From UBA1444 sp964601085 (GTDB lineage Bacteria; Bacillota; Negativicutes; UBA1444): DNA of 64,000 nt. The notes beneath the pieces were generated by a model. That model ran no database searches and was not told the DNA's origin. It saw only the letters and a list, made by a program, of their open reading frames with translations. Shown here piece by piece: positions 1 to 8,578 of the stretch; positions within the stretch are counted from its first letter, which is position 1; every line of letters begins with the position of its first letter. Location of the stretch: NCBI GenBank assembly GCA_964601085.1, contig CAZRLN010000002.1, positions 1-64,000 of the forward strand, given 5' to 3'. The position numbers and the translations under genes were made by a program.

Positions 1-137
1 TGATGATTGCTTACCCTGACAGTGTCTTTGCCCGTTGTATTGACCGGATTGCCCATTCTTTGGCGTTTGGCGAGGATCTGCCGGCGCCGCGGGGGATTCG
101 CGGGTTGTTTCAACGTTTATTGGCGCGAGGCTCCTGA
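1..137 (+). CDS. flhG: FlhG/YlxH-type MinD-like ATPase, C-terminal fragment
   Basis: Only the last 45 codons are in the window, open at the 5' edge and ending at TGA 135-137. The readable tail contains IAYPDSVFARCIDRIA followed by GLFQRLLARGS. This resembles the C-terminus of FlhG (YlxH), the MinD-like ATPase that works with FlhF to set flagellar number and position. The P-loop and the rest of the ATPase lie outside the window. Context supports the call: in Bacillus and many Clostridia flhF-flhG sits immediately before cheB, as here. The identification rests on a short tail plus synteny, so it is likely rather than certain. Confidence 0.6.
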   Translation, partial: MIAYPDSVFARCIDRIAHSLAFGEDLPAPRGIRGLFQRLLARGS

Positions 138-202
138 TTGTTGGACGCAAGAAAGAAGAGATTACAGTTAAAGGGTCGAATACCTTTATGGGGGGATATG
201 CT

Positions 203-1318
203 TTGATTCGGGTTCTGGTTGTTGACGATTCCGCTTTTATGAGGAAGGTCTTGTCGGATCTCTTCAAAAACGAAAATGATTTTGAAGTGGTGGATGTGGC
301 CAGAAATGGCGCGGAAGCCATCGAAAAAGTTTTGCAGCATTCGCCGGATGTTGTGACGATGGATATCGAAATGCCGGTCATGGACGGTCTTTCCGCACTG
401 GAAAAAATCATGGCGGTGAAGCCCACTCCAGTTGTTATGGTCAGCAGCTTGACAAAGGCGGGGGCTGATGCCACGATCAGGGCCCTCAGCCTCGGCGCCG
501 TCGATTTTGTCGCCAAGAGCGCCGGTTCAATTTCTCGGATTGATGATATCGCCAAAGAATTGTTGCAGAAGTGTAGGGAAGCGCGGGGAATCAGCGGTAA
601 GCGCTTGCAACCCAAGGAAATTCAGTCGATTCCTGTTCCGAAACCGCCGATTCCTTTGGCGCCGGTAACACCCGCCGTTCCAGCGGTAATACCTCCTTCG
701 CCCCCCATACGTTCTATAGAGTTTACGGGAATGAGCGACTGGATTGTCGCGATCGGGACATCGACTGGTGGTCCACGAGCCCTTCAGGAAGTATTGCCCC
801 GATTACCGGGCAATCTCCCCTGTCCGGCAATCGTTGTTCAACATATGCCGCCGGGTTTTACCAAATCGTTGGCTGATCGACTGAATTCCCTCTGCGCTCT
901 GACAGTTAAAGAAGCAGCGGACAATGATCGCTTGACGTCCGGTACAGTATATGTAGCGCCGGGGGACTTTCATCTCACCATCCGTAAAGAAGGCAACAGC
1001 GCCTTTATCAAACTGAACAAGGAGCCGGCGATTGGCGGACTGAGGCCGGCGGTTGATCCCATGATGGTTTCCGTAGCCGATGTATATGGGGCCAAAACGG
1101 TAGGGGTTATCTTGACGGGAATGGGACATGACGGTGCGAAGGGGATGCAGGCCATCAAACGGTTGCGTGGGTTAACGATCGCCGAGGATCAGTCGACCGC
1201 CGTTGTTTACGGAATGCCCAAGGCTGCAATCGAAGCCGGGGTTGTTGACAATATTCTGCCGTTATCGCAAGTCGCTGACGGTATCGTGCAGTGTTTAAGG
1301 AAGGGAGGACTCAAATAA
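203..1318 (+). CDS. cheB: Chemotaxis response regulator / protein-glutamate methylesterase CheB
   Basis: CheB removes methyl groups from, and deamidates, chemoreceptor glutamates, working against CheR during adaptation. An N-terminal receiver domain (residues 1-120) has the acidic pair VDDS and the phosphoacceptor Asp54 in MDIEMP. A proline-rich linker (about 135-175) leads to the methylesterase domain, with catalytic Ser in IGTSTGGPRAL, His in VVQHMPPGF and Asp in ILTGMGHDGAKGM. I favour TTG 203, which follows GGGGGA at 190-195 and gives the typical start MIRVLVVDDSAF; ATG 188 is five codons upstream in frame. The stop overlaps the cheA start by one base, so the two are probably translationally coupled. 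Confidence 0.95.
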   Translation: MIRVLVVDDSAFMRKVLSDLFKNENDFEVVDVARNGAEAIEKVLQHSPDVVTMDIEMPVMDGLSALEKIMAVKPTPVVMVSSLTKAGADATIRALSLGAVDFVAKSAGSISRIDDIAKELLQKCREARGISGKRLQPKEIQSIPVPKPPIPLAPVTPAVPAVIPPSPPIRSIEFTGMSDWIVAIGTSTGGPRALQEVLPRLPGNLPCPAIVVQHMPPGFTKSLADRLNSLCALTVKEAADNDRLTSGTVYVAPGDFHLTIRKEGNSAFIKLNKEPAIGGLRPAVDPMMVSVADVYGAKTVGVILTGMGHDGAKGMQAIKRLRGLTIAEDQSTAVVYGMPKAAIEAGVVDNILPLSQVADGIVQCLRKGGLK

Positions 1319-3363
1319 TGGTAGATGTAAACCAGTACCTCGGCATTTTTTTGGAAGAAGCGCGGGAGCATTTGCAGACCTTGAATCGATGCGTCCTGGA
1401 TTTGGAACATGAGCCCGGTGATTTGCATATCCTGGATGAAATTTTCCGGAGCGCACATACGATTAAAGGCATGTCGGCAACGATGGGATATTCTGCGATC
1501 GCGGAGTTGACGCATGAAATGGAAAATGTACTGGATCTGTTGCGAAAAGGAACGCTAACGGCGCACACTGAAATCATTGATACGTTATTTCAGTGTGTGG
1601 ACCGACTGGAGCAACTTGTGGAAGAAGTCGCCAACGGACAAACCGGTGGGGTGGATGTTTCGGCATTATCCGCAAAACTGGCCGCTTTGGCCAAGGGTGA
1701 ATCTCTGGAAACAGCTACACCCGCGGAAAAAGCAGCGCCGGCTTCGGTGGATACTTCTTCTCATGCGAAGATGGCGATGAATGATACTGAAACTGAGATG
1801 GTAAATACCGCCATTTCACAGGGAATGAAGGTTCTGGAGCTAACCATTGGGTTGCGGCAGGGAACGCTGCTAAAATCCGTACGCGCATACATGGTCATGA
1901 AAGCTCTGGATGAAATGGGCGAGGTCATAAAAACCGACCCCGTGGTGGAAGACCTGGAAAAAGATAATTTTGGGCAAGAGTTCAGCGTTTTATTGATCAC
2001 AGATCTTCCGTTGGACAAGGTCCGGGATACTATTCTCTCCATTGCCGAAATTGAGACAGTTACGGCGACGCCCTGCGTTAAAACCGTTACAGCCGGAAAT
2101 GAGTTGGAACCCGATAAAAAAACGATCGAGGCGCCTAATTCTTCTTCGGCTGCGCGGGCATCGGATTCCGTCCATGAAAGCAAGAGTGATTCCACTGCTG
2201 CCAAAAACAAGGGGCGGGCGCTGGTGCGGGTTGATGCCGAAAAACTGGACTCGCTCTTAAATCTGGTGGGCGAGCTGGTGATCAATAAAACGCGTTTGCA
2301 GCAGATCGGATTGTCCAATCAATTGCAGGAACTAAGTGAAGCGACCGAACAGATGGACCGTGTTACTACTGATTTGCAGGGCATTGTGATGAAACTGCGC
2401 ATGGTTCCTGTCGGCAATGTGTTCAACCGTTTTCCCCGCATGGTCCGGGATTTGTCCCACAGCTTGGGGAAAGAGATTAATTTGATTATTCAAGGGGAAG
2501 AAACGGAAATGGACCGGACGGTGATTGATGAAATCGGCGATCCGTTGGTTCATCTGTTGCGAAATTCCATTGATCATGGCATCGAGAAACCGGAAGAGCG
2601 AATTGCGGCAGGGAAAAACCCTGTTGGTGAAGTTCGCTTGATCGCCCGCCATGAAGGCAATAATATTTTGCTGATGGTCACCGATGACGGGAAGGGCCTG
2701 AAGCCCGAAGTGATCAAACAAAAAGCTCTGGAAAAAGGCTTGGTTACCAAAACGGAACTTGACGCAATGGAACCCAATGAGATATTGAAACTGATTTTTA
2801 TGGCCGGATTTTCGACGGCGGAAACAGTTACCGACGTGTCCGGACGTGGTGTGGGAATGGACGCGGTACGGACAAAGATTGAGAACCTTGGCGGAGCGTT
2901 GGAACTGGATTCAACTCCGGGACAGGGAACCCGGGTGAGGATTCGTCTGCCATTGACATTGGCGATCATTCAGGCGTTGCTGGTTCAGGTCCATGAAGAA
3001 ACGTATGCGATTCCGTTGGGATCCATCGACAGCACCATTAACATTACACCGGAAGACATCCGGACCATTCAACAGCAGGAAGTGATCTTACTGCGAGGAC
3101 AGATTATCCCGCTGGTCAGGCTGGGACGAAGCTTGGGCATATTGGACGCCGCTGGCTTTGAAGACGGTCAGGAACTTTATGTCGTCATTGTCCAGTCCGG
3201 AGATCACAAGATCGGACTTCTCGTGGACGCATTGGTCGGACAACAGGAAATCGTCATAAAATCATTGGGTAAAATCCTGACCGGGATCCGACAAATTGCC
3301 GGCGCCACCATATTGGGCGACGGACAGGTCGTACTGATCCTTGACGTCAATGCGCTTGGATAA
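1318..3363 (+). CDS. cheA: Chemotaxis sensor histidine kinase CheA
   Basis: CheA is the cytoplasmic kinase coupled to chemoreceptors through CheW; it passes phosphate to CheY and CheB. The 681-residue protein has the full domain order. The P1 HPt domain carries the phosphorylated His in AHTIKGMSATMG (about residue 47). A P2-like regulator-binding domain lies near 160-260, then the P3 dimerisation helices. The P4 ATPase domain has HLLRNSIDHGIE (N box), TDDGKGL and SGRGVGMDAV (G boxes). The C-terminal P5 is CheW-like (about 550-680). Start ATG 1318 overlaps the cheB stop and follows GGAGG at 1304-1308. It belongs to the cheB-cheA-cheW-cheC-cheD operon. Confidence 0.97.
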   Translation: MVDVNQYLGIFLEEAREHLQTLNRCVLDLEHEPGDLHILDEIFRSAHTIKGMSATMGYSAIAELTHEMENVLDLLRKGTLTAHTEIIDTLFQCVDRLEQLVEEVANGQTGGVDVSALSAKLAALAKGESLETATPAEKAAPASVDTSSHAKMAMNDTETEMVNTAISQGMKVLELTIGLRQGTLLKSVRAYMVMKALDEMGEVIKTDPVVEDLEKDNFGQEFSVLLITDLPLDKVRDTILSIAEIETVTATPCVKTVTAGNELEPDKKTIEAPNSSSAARASDSVHESKSDSTAAKNKGRALVRVDAEKLDSLLNLVGELVINKTRLQQIGLSNQLQELSEATEQMDRVTTDLQGIVMKLRMVPVGNVFNRFPRMVRDLSHSLGKEINLIIQGEETEMDRTVIDEIGDPLVHLLRNSIDHGIEKPEERIAAGKNPVGEVRLIARHEGNNILLMVTDDGKGLKPEVIKQKALEKGLVTKTELDAMEPNEILKLIFMAGFSTAETVTDVSGRGVGMDAVRTKIENLGGALELDSTPGQGTRVRIRLPLTLAIIQALLVQVHEETYAIPLGSIDSTINITPEDIRTIQQQEVILLRGQIIPLVRLGRSLGILDAAGFEDGQELYVVIVQSGDHKIGLLVDALVGQQEIVIKSLGKILTGIRQIAGATILGDGQVVLILDVNALG

Positions 3364-3378
3364 TGAGGAGGTTACATG

Positions 3379-3831
3379 ATGGCAGATCTTGAAACAGTCA
3401 ATGACGAGCTAAAGTTGATTATTTTCAAATTGGGTCGGGAAGAATATGGGATGGACATCCTCCGGGTCCAGGAAATTAAACGGATGATGGGGATTACTCG
3501 CGTTCCATCCACTCCACAGTTCATCAGGGGAGTTATCAATTTGCGTGGCAGCGTTCTGCCGGTCATTGATTTGCGAACCCGCCTGGGGCTAGCGGAAAAT
3601 GACCTGACGGAAGCCGCGCGCATTATTGTGGTGCTGGTGAACGACGGTATTGTAGGCTTTATCGTCGATGAAGTCGTGGAAGTCACGACCATCAGCACAC
3701 AGGATGTGGAGTCGGCGCAAACTTTGTCGAGCGGTCTTTCGGCTGATTTTATCACCGGAATCGCCAAGGCGGACAATCGTCTATACATCATGCTGAATCC
3801 TGATGCCATTGTAAATATCGCACAGTCATGA
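3379..3831 (+). CDS. cheW: Chemotaxis coupling protein CheW
   Basis: CheW is the scaffold that links methyl-accepting receptors to CheA. At about 150 residues it is a single CheW domain: FKLGREEYGMDILRVQEI at the N-terminus, the conserved core RGVINLRGSVLPVIDLR (about 52-68), and IVGFIVDEVVEV further on. Two adjacent ATG codons are possible (3376 and 3379). GAGGAGG at 3365-3371 gives the better spacing (7 nt) to 3379. It is 12-15 bases after cheA and clearly part of the same operon. Confidence 0.95.
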   Translation: MADLETVNDELKLIIFKLGREEYGMDILRVQEIKRMMGITRVPSTPQFIRGVINLRGSVLPVIDLRTRLGLAENDLTEAARIIVVLVNDGIVGFIVDEVVEVTTISTQDVESAQTLSSGLSADFITGIAKADNRLYIMLNPDAIVNIAQS

Positions 3832-3841
3832 GGTGATTGGC

Positions 3842-4465
3842 TTGGAAAAAGAAGAAGTCATGATGCTTACGCCAATGCAGCTCGATGCGTTGCGTGAAAT
3901 CGGCAATATCGGCGCAGGCAATGCCGCTACGGCCTTGTCGCAGATCATTAACCGAAAAATCGACATGTCCGTTCCCCGTCTCAATATCTTGCCGCTGAGC
4001 GAAGTACCCGAGGTTGTTGGCGGCGCCGATACGATGGTGGCAGGGGTTTATTTGCGGGTTTTCGGGCCGGCGCCCAGCAGCATACTGTTTTTGTTGCCGC
4101 GCGATAGCGCATTTTCATTGGTTGACATGGCGATGAGCCGTGAACATGGAACCACGGAATCCCTGAGCGCGATGGATGAATCGGCATTAATGGAGATCGG
4201 CAATATTCTGGCAGGGTCGTTTTTGAACGCGCTGTCTTATTTCACCAAAATGACTTTGCTGCCTTCCTTGCCGGCGTTAGCTGTGGACATGGCCGGAGCG
4301 ATCCTTAGTGTAATTCTGATTCAACTGGGACAGGTTGGCGATTATGCCTTGGTGATCGAAACGGAGTTCGCGACGGAAGCAAATGATGTTCGTGGCCACT
4401 TCTTTCTTATTCCGGATCCTGGCTCACTCAGCGTTATTCTCGGCACTTTAGGGGTGAGCGAATAA
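3842..4465 (+). CDS. cheC: CheY-P phosphatase CheC
   Basis: CheC dephosphorylates CheY-P and, when bound to CheD, links the phosphorelay to receptor adaptation. Both active-site helices of the family are visible: ALREIGNIGAGNA near the N-terminus and ALMEIGNILAGSF near residue 115, each with the Glu/Asn pair expected of a phosphatase-competent CheC. The 207-residue length is normal. TTG 3842 lies 5 nt after AGGTGA; GTG 3833 is an in-frame alternative but sits inside that Shine-Dalgarno sequence. The stop overlaps the cheD ATG by one base, which fits CheC and CheD acting as a complex. Confidence 0.94.
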   Translation: MEKEEVMMLTPMQLDALREIGNIGAGNAATALSQIINRKIDMSVPRLNILPLSEVPEVVGGADTMVAGVYLRVFGPAPSSILFLLPRDSAFSLVDMAMSREHGTTESLSAMDESALMEIGNILAGSFLNALSYFTKMTLLPSLPALAVDMAGAILSVILIQLGQVGDYALVIETEFATEANDVRGHFFLIPDPGSLSVILGTLGVSE

Positions 4466-4950
4466 TGCCGGAACTCATTAAGGTTGGCATGGCCGACCTG
4501 AAAACTGGAAAAAGTCCGGACAGCATTATTTCATACGGATTGGGTTCCTGTGTCGGGATTGCATTGTATGACGCCCAGACCAAAGTTGGCGGGTTGGCTC
4601 ATATTATGTTGCCAGACAGCACGCAGGCCCGGGCGACTGATAACACCGCCAAATTCGCCGATACAGCGATTCCCGTTTTGTTGGATCAAGTTGTACGCTT
4701 GGGTGCGGCAAAAAACCGGATTACCGCAAAAATTGCCGGTGGATCGCAGATGTTCAGTTTTGCTCAGGCGTCTGACGTCATGCGGATTGGCGATCGCAAC
4801 GTTGAGGCGGTTCGCGAGGTTTTGAAGTCTCTCTCGATCCGTATTCTTGCGGATGATGTGGGCGGGAACTACGGCCGAACCGTAGAGTTGCAGCTGGATA
4901 CGGGCATTTTTGTGATCAAGACGGTGAACAAGGGGGATAATCGTTTGTAA
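4465..4950 (+). CDS. cheD: Chemoreceptor glutamine deamidase CheD
   Basis: CheD deamidates specific glutamines in chemoreceptors and stimulates CheC phosphatase activity. The 161-residue protein has the catalytic Cys in YGLGSCVGIALYD (about residue 30) and the catalytic His in GGLAHIMLP (about 47), plus the conserved KIAGGSQMF segment. It starts at ATG 4465, overlapping the cheC stop. The CheC/CheD pair marks the Bacillus-type adaptation system rather than the enterobacterial CheZ type. It is the last chemotaxis gene before the flagellar sigma factor. Confidence 0.95.
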   Translation: MPELIKVGMADLKTGKSPDSIISYGLGSCVGIALYDAQTKVGGLAHIMLPDSTQARATDNTAKFADTAIPVLLDQVVRLGAAKNRITAKIAGGSQMFSFAQASDVMRIGDRNVEAVREVLKSLSIRILADDVGGNYGRTVELQLDTGIFVIKTVNKGDNRL

Positions 4951-4976
4951 CGGTTGTCGTCAACTGTACGCCGGAG

Positions 4977-5726
4977 GTGGAGAAAATACAGGTCAAGGAT
5001 TTGGATACGCTGTGGGCGGTTTATCAAAAAGACCGCAATCCCGAGATACGTGAAAAACTGGTGAATCATTATCTGCCGTTGGTGAAGGTCGTGGCAGGTC
5101 GTATCGCTATGGGAATGCCGCAGTATGTCGAACGGGAAGAACTCATCAGCAACGGTTATTTTGGACTTCTGGAGGCTTTGGAACGGTTTGATCCCCAGCG
5201 GGGATTCAAATTCGAAACCTATGCCGTGGTCCGCATCCGCGGGGCCATACTGGATGCAATTCGCGCCCAGGACTGGATTCCTGTATCGGTTCGACAGAAG
5301 GCGCGCAACTATGCCCAGGTTATGGCTGAGTTGGAGCAGCAATTGGGCCGATCGGCCAATGATGGCGAAATTGCCGCGGCGATGAACATGAATGCGCAGG
5401 AATTCAATCAGTTTATCGGACAATTGCAGGCAACCACCATCATGCCGCTGGAAGACTATACGCACAGCGATACATTGGCGGATTCCGCCGAAAGTCCCAG
5501 TGAACAGGCGGAGATTGGCGAAGTGAAGGATACTTTGATCGGTGCGATCAATCGGTTGCCGGAAAAGGAAAAAATTGTTGTGTCCCTTTATTATTATGAA
5601 GGGATGACCTTAAAGGAAATCAGTCTGATTTTGAAACTGTCGGAAGCACGGATTTCGCAATTGCATACGAAGGCGGTTTTTCGCCTCCGTGGCGCACTGG
5701 CTCGAATTAAGACCAGTTTATTGTAA
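4977..5726 (+). CDS. fliA: RNA polymerase sigma factor for flagellar/motility genes (SigD/FliA)
   Basis: This sigma-70 family protein of about 249 residues matches the FliA/SigD/WhiG subgroup. Region 2 includes EELISNGYFGLLEALERFDP and FKFETYAVVRIRGAILD, region 3 includes DWIPVSVRQKAR, and region 4 ends in an HTH, YYYEGMTLKEISLILKLSEA. It should direct transcription of late flagellar and chemotaxis genes, in keeping with its place just after cheD. The start is uncertain. GTG 4977 is the only nearby conventional codon in frame, but it lies inside the excellent Shine-Dalgarno GGAGGTG (4973-4979), which points instead to ATA 4986 (product MQVKDLDTLW). The coordinates use the GTG. Confidence 0.92.
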   Translation: MEKIQVKDLDTLWAVYQKDRNPEIREKLVNHYLPLVKVVAGRIAMGMPQYVEREELISNGYFGLLEALERFDPQRGFKFETYAVVRIRGAILDAIRAQDWIPVSVRQKARNYAQVMAELEQQLGRSANDGEIAAAMNMNAQEFNQFIGQLQATTIMPLEDYTHSDTLADSAESPSEQAEIGEVKDTLIGAINRLPEKEKIVVSLYYYEGMTLKEISLILKLSEARISQLHTKAVFRLRGALARIKTSLL

Positions 5727-5748
5727 GGTTCAGGGAGGAGGCTGTGCT

Positions 5749-7332
5749 GTGGATTTGAATGAGGAGAGGTTTTCCATTCAGATACGCGAGGAAGGGGTTT
5801 TTTTGACCGTGGCTCCTCCGGCGGAAGACAGTCAGGTTGTTCAAGTTGGGCAGATTCTGGACGCATTGGCGAACCAACAGATTTTTGAGTACAACCGGCA
5901 GGCGTTGGAAGAAGCGGTTCGGTCGCATGACGCTTCGCCGGTTAAGATTGGGGAAGCGCCCCATAAAAAGCCGGATGCGGAAATCAATGTGATTGTTTCC
6001 CGGGATCGGATGGAGGCGTTTCTGCAGATTAATCTGGGCGGTGATGCCGCAAGGCCCAGTCCGGATATGATCCTAGATCGACTTCGTAAAGCCGGTGTGG
6101 TGAATGGGATTTTGGAAGAGGCGATTCCAGCGGCGTTGCGACAGTCAAACCTGCGGGTTCTCTGCGCCAAAGGAAAAGCTCCGGAAAATGGTCAAGATGC
6201 GCAAGTTCGATATTTTATCGATCTCTCCCAACGCGGGAAACCGGCTGAATTGGTCGATGGCGGCGTGAACTTCAAGGATCTTGGTTTATATATCAATGTT
6301 GAAAAAGGACAGGTATTGGCGGAAAAATCACCGGCCACCCTTGGCGTTGCCGGTGTGGATGTCTGCGGCAATCCCCTTCCCGCGAAACCGGGGAAAGATA
6401 TTGTATTGCATCCTGGCGCCAATATTCATGTCGTGGATGATGTGAAGCTGGTGGCGGCTGCTGGCGGCAATCTCGTAGTGACCGGCGGTAAAATTTCCAT
6501 ATCGCCGATTCTGCAAATTAAAGGGAGCGTGGATCTTTCCACCGGCAACATCAATTTTGCCGGGGATGTTGTGATTCAGGGATCGGTCACGGAGGGTTTC
6601 TCGGTCAAAGCCGGCGGCAATGTCGACATTGCCGGAATGGTCAGCGGCGGGACGGTTGAAGGCCTTAATGTTACGGTGCGACAAGGGATCGTAGGGTTGA
6701 ATAAGGCCGTGATTTGCGCTATGGACACGGTTGCGGCCAAGTTTGTGGAGAACGCCAGAATCTTCGCTGATCAGGACATACTAATCCAGGACGTCGTTTT
6801 GCATAGTCATTTGAGTGCGGGAAAGAAAGTCCGGGTGGAAGGCCGCCGCGGTCAAATTGTTGGCGGCGTGATAGCCGCCGGCGATGAAATTGTCGCCAAA
6901 ACAGCCGGAAACACCTCGACGACTCCGACCGATTTGCAGGCAGGGGTTAATCCAAAGCTGCGGGAAGAGTATCTGAATTTGCGCAAAGAACTGAAAACCA
7001 TGGAAGCCAGTTTGGATCAGATTCAGAAAGGATTGTTCACGTTGCGGTCGATGGATCAGAGCCAGTTGCCGCCGGAAAAAAAAGAGCTTCTTCTGAAGAT
7101 AACCCGCGCTCAATTTACAACGATGGGTCAAGTCGAAACCATGCGCAAGCGATTGTGCGAACTGGAGGCCGCCTATGAAGAGCTCAAGGGCGGGCAGATC
7201 AAGATTTCAGATTATATTTATCCGGGTGTAAAAATCACGATTGGCGCATTGGTTAAACCGATTCAGGAAGAATTGCGATTTGTGACGTTTTATGCCGAAG
7301 CTGGAGAAATCAAGTTCCGTCCTTATAAATGA
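5749..7332 (+). CDS. FapA (DUF342) family protein with beta-helix core
   Basis: This 527-residue protein carries an N-terminal FapA-like domain and a long Gly/Val-rich repetitive stretch (about residues 215-400) with many GGNVDIAG-type turns, typical of the right-handed beta-helix in DUF342/FapA proteins. A charged coiled-coil segment (about 395-480) follows. Start GTG 5749 lies 8 nt after GGAGGAG and gives the N-terminus MDLNEERF. FapA-like proteins are often found beside fliA in Clostridia; a polymer-binding or cell-surface role has been proposed but the function is not established. It follows fliA by 22 bases, so it is probably in the same transcript. Confidence 0.82.
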   Translation: MDLNEERFSIQIREEGVFLTVAPPAEDSQVVQVGQILDALANQQIFEYNRQALEEAVRSHDASPVKIGEAPHKKPDAEINVIVSRDRMEAFLQINLGGDAARPSPDMILDRLRKAGVVNGILEEAIPAALRQSNLRVLCAKGKAPENGQDAQVRYFIDLSQRGKPAELVDGGVNFKDLGLYINVEKGQVLAEKSPATLGVAGVDVCGNPLPAKPGKDIVLHPGANIHVVDDVKLVAAAGGNLVVTGGKISISPILQIKGSVDLSTGNINFAGDVVIQGSVTEGFSVKAGGNVDIAGMVSGGTVEGLNVTVRQGIVGLNKAVICAMDTVAAKFVENARIFADQDILIQDVVLHSHLSAGKKVRVEGRRGQIVGGVIAAGDEIVAKTAGNTSTTPTDLQAGVNPKLREEYLNLRKELKTMEASLDQIQKGLFTLRSMDQSQLPPEKKELLLKITRAQFTTMGQVETMRKRLCELEAAYEELKGGQIKISDYIYPGVKITIGALVKPIQEELRFVTFYAEAGEIKFRPYK

Positions 7333-7372
7333 GCATGACGTGCGATTTGGGAACAGGCAAGGGGATGACAGG

Positions 7373-7714
7373 GTGAATATCCGACCGGTGGATTTGCAGG
7401 TGCTGGTTCCCCGAACAATAGACGTTGCCAAAATGGCTTCCGTGAATGATCATCAGGCGGCTACGCAGCAACAGGAAGTATCGACGCGTTTGAAACAAGC
7501 GGTTGCGGAAAAACAACGCCAGGTTCAGACTGCGCTCTCAGCACAGCATGATGGCAGAGTCGGCATGCAAGAGCTGGACCAGGAAAAACGGAAAGGTCGC
7601 CGCCAACACGAAGGACGGAATGATCGGGAGAATCAAGAATCCGAACAGGAAACCGGTTCATCGGCGATTCCGCCCGTTTCTATGTTGGGGCATACCATCG
7701 ATATAAAGACATGA
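7373..7714 (+). CDS. Small conserved protein of the fli/che-rpsB junction, unknown function
   Basis: A protein of 113 residues beginning at GTG 7373, 8 nt after AGGGG. The N-terminus, NIRPVDLQVLVPRTIDVAK, resembles short uncharacterised proteins found in this position in Clostridia. The rest is strongly charged and Gln/Arg/Glu-rich, with no recognisable domain, signal peptide or membrane segment; it is probably helical or disordered. It lies between fapA and the next membrane-anchored gene and very likely shares their transcript. I do not recognise a biochemical function. A motility-linked role is inferred from the neighbours only. Confidence 0.65.
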   Translation: MNIRPVDLQVLVPRTIDVAKMASVNDHQAATQQQEVSTRLKQAVAEKQRQVQTALSAQHDGRVGMQELDQEKRKGRRQHEGRNDRENQESEQETGSSAIPPVSMLGHTIDIKT

Positions 7715-7725
7715 CTGGAGGAAAT

Positions 7726-8427
7726 ATGCTAACTGTCGTGCTGACTGTAATTGCCTTGGCTGTTGCTTGTGTTATTGTTTGGATCGCTGCCCGCCGAACC
7801 AGGATTGTGCAACGCGTATCCGGCAATTTGTCCGGGCCTGTGGAACAGATGCAGGAACAGATTTTACTGACGGCGGATACGGCAGTCGATCGTCTGGACG
7901 GGAAAATTGCCCAAATGGAGATTTTACTGGCGGAAATCGACCGCCGGAGTACGGCTTTGGTGCAGCAAACCAAGCAACAACAAATGAATCAGTTGCAGAT
8001 CGAGCAACAACAACAACAGCTCGTTGTTTGGCTGCAAACACAACGTCAGAATCTTGACAAGGAGTTTCAGCAACGGCAACAGGCGTTCTTAAGAGCGCCG
8101 GCGACAAGCGCCCATTCAGCGATACCAGGTGCAAATATTCCCTTGACGCTGCCAACTGATTCGGAACCGAACCGAACGGATTCGCCGGTGCGTGGAGACT
8201 TTACTGCAAACCCGGAGCCGCGACAGGAACCGCCGGCACGGTCAAAAGAAACAAAACTAAAAAAGGAAACACCTGTGAAGGTTAGTTCCCCGCAACCGGA
8301 CAAACGGACCGCAATTCTGGAAATGGCGGAACAAGGGTATGCCGTCACAGATATCGCGCAAAAGATGGGGGTCGGCAAAGGTGAAGTCATGCTGCTGTTA
8401 AAACTGCGAAAAAAGGTTGCGACCTGA
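7726..8427 (+). CDS. Membrane-anchored coiled-coil protein with C-terminal HTH-like motif (SwrB position)
   Basis: A 233-residue protein. One N-terminal membrane segment (about residues 3-22, VVLTVIALAVACVIVWIAA) is followed by a long Gln-rich coiled coil (about 45-125), a low-complexity Pro/Lys linker, and a conserved C-terminal motif ILEMAEQGYAVTDIAQKMG followed by GKGEVMLLLKLRKK, which looks like a helix-turn-helix. The layout matches DUF6115-type proteins. The position between the flagellar sigma factor and rpsB is that of swrB in B. subtilis, whose product activates flagellar assembly; homology to SwrB is not demonstrated. ATG 7726 follows GGAGG (7717-7721) by 4 nt; ATG 7711 is an upstream alternative. 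Confidence 0.7.
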   Translation: MLTVVLTVIALAVACVIVWIAARRTRIVQRVSGNLSGPVEQMQEQILLTADTAVDRLDGKIAQMEILLAEIDRRSTALVQQTKQQQMNQLQIEQQQQQLVVWLQTQRQNLDKEFQQRQQAFLRAPATSAHSAIPGANIPLTLPTDSEPNRTDSPVRGDFTANPEPRQEPPARSKETKLKKETPVKVSSPQPDKRTAILEMAEQGYAVTDIAQKMGVGKGEVMLLLKLRKKVAT

Positions 8428-8440
8428 TCCCTTTTGTGGC

Positions 8441-8469
8441 TTGCTGTTGCAGTACGGGTGTGGTAAAAT
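8441..8469 (+). promoter_or_regulatory. Sigma-A type promoter for rpsB-tsf
   Basis: TTGCTG at 8441-8446 and TAAAAT at 8464-8469 are separated by 17 bases, just after the preceding motility gene ends. It separates the chemotaxis operon from the ribosomal genes and would produce a transcript with about 100 nt of leader before rpsB. Confidence 0.7.
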
Positions 8470-8475
8470 AAACTC

Positions 8476-8568
8476 CGAACGTGTTAAAGACACACGTGGC
8501 AGTCTTCCGTCAATCCTGTGCCGACCATGCGGTGCGGACGGAGCCAAGACGCCACGGAGGAAAAACAG
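8476..8568 (+). promoter_or_regulatory. Structured 5' leader of rpsB
   Basis: The region between promoter and gene can fold. A 6-bp hairpin pairs ACGTGT (8479-8484) with ACACGT (8492-8497). A second, longer element pairs GTCTTCCGTC (8502-8511) with GACGG (8537-8541) and AAGAC (8546-8550), enclosing the CCGACCATGCGG segment. Ribosomal protein S2 regulates its own mRNA in other bacteria, so an S2-binding leader is a reasonable inference. The fold was worked out by eye only. Confidence 0.5.
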
Positions 8569-8578
8569 GAGGTGCCTT

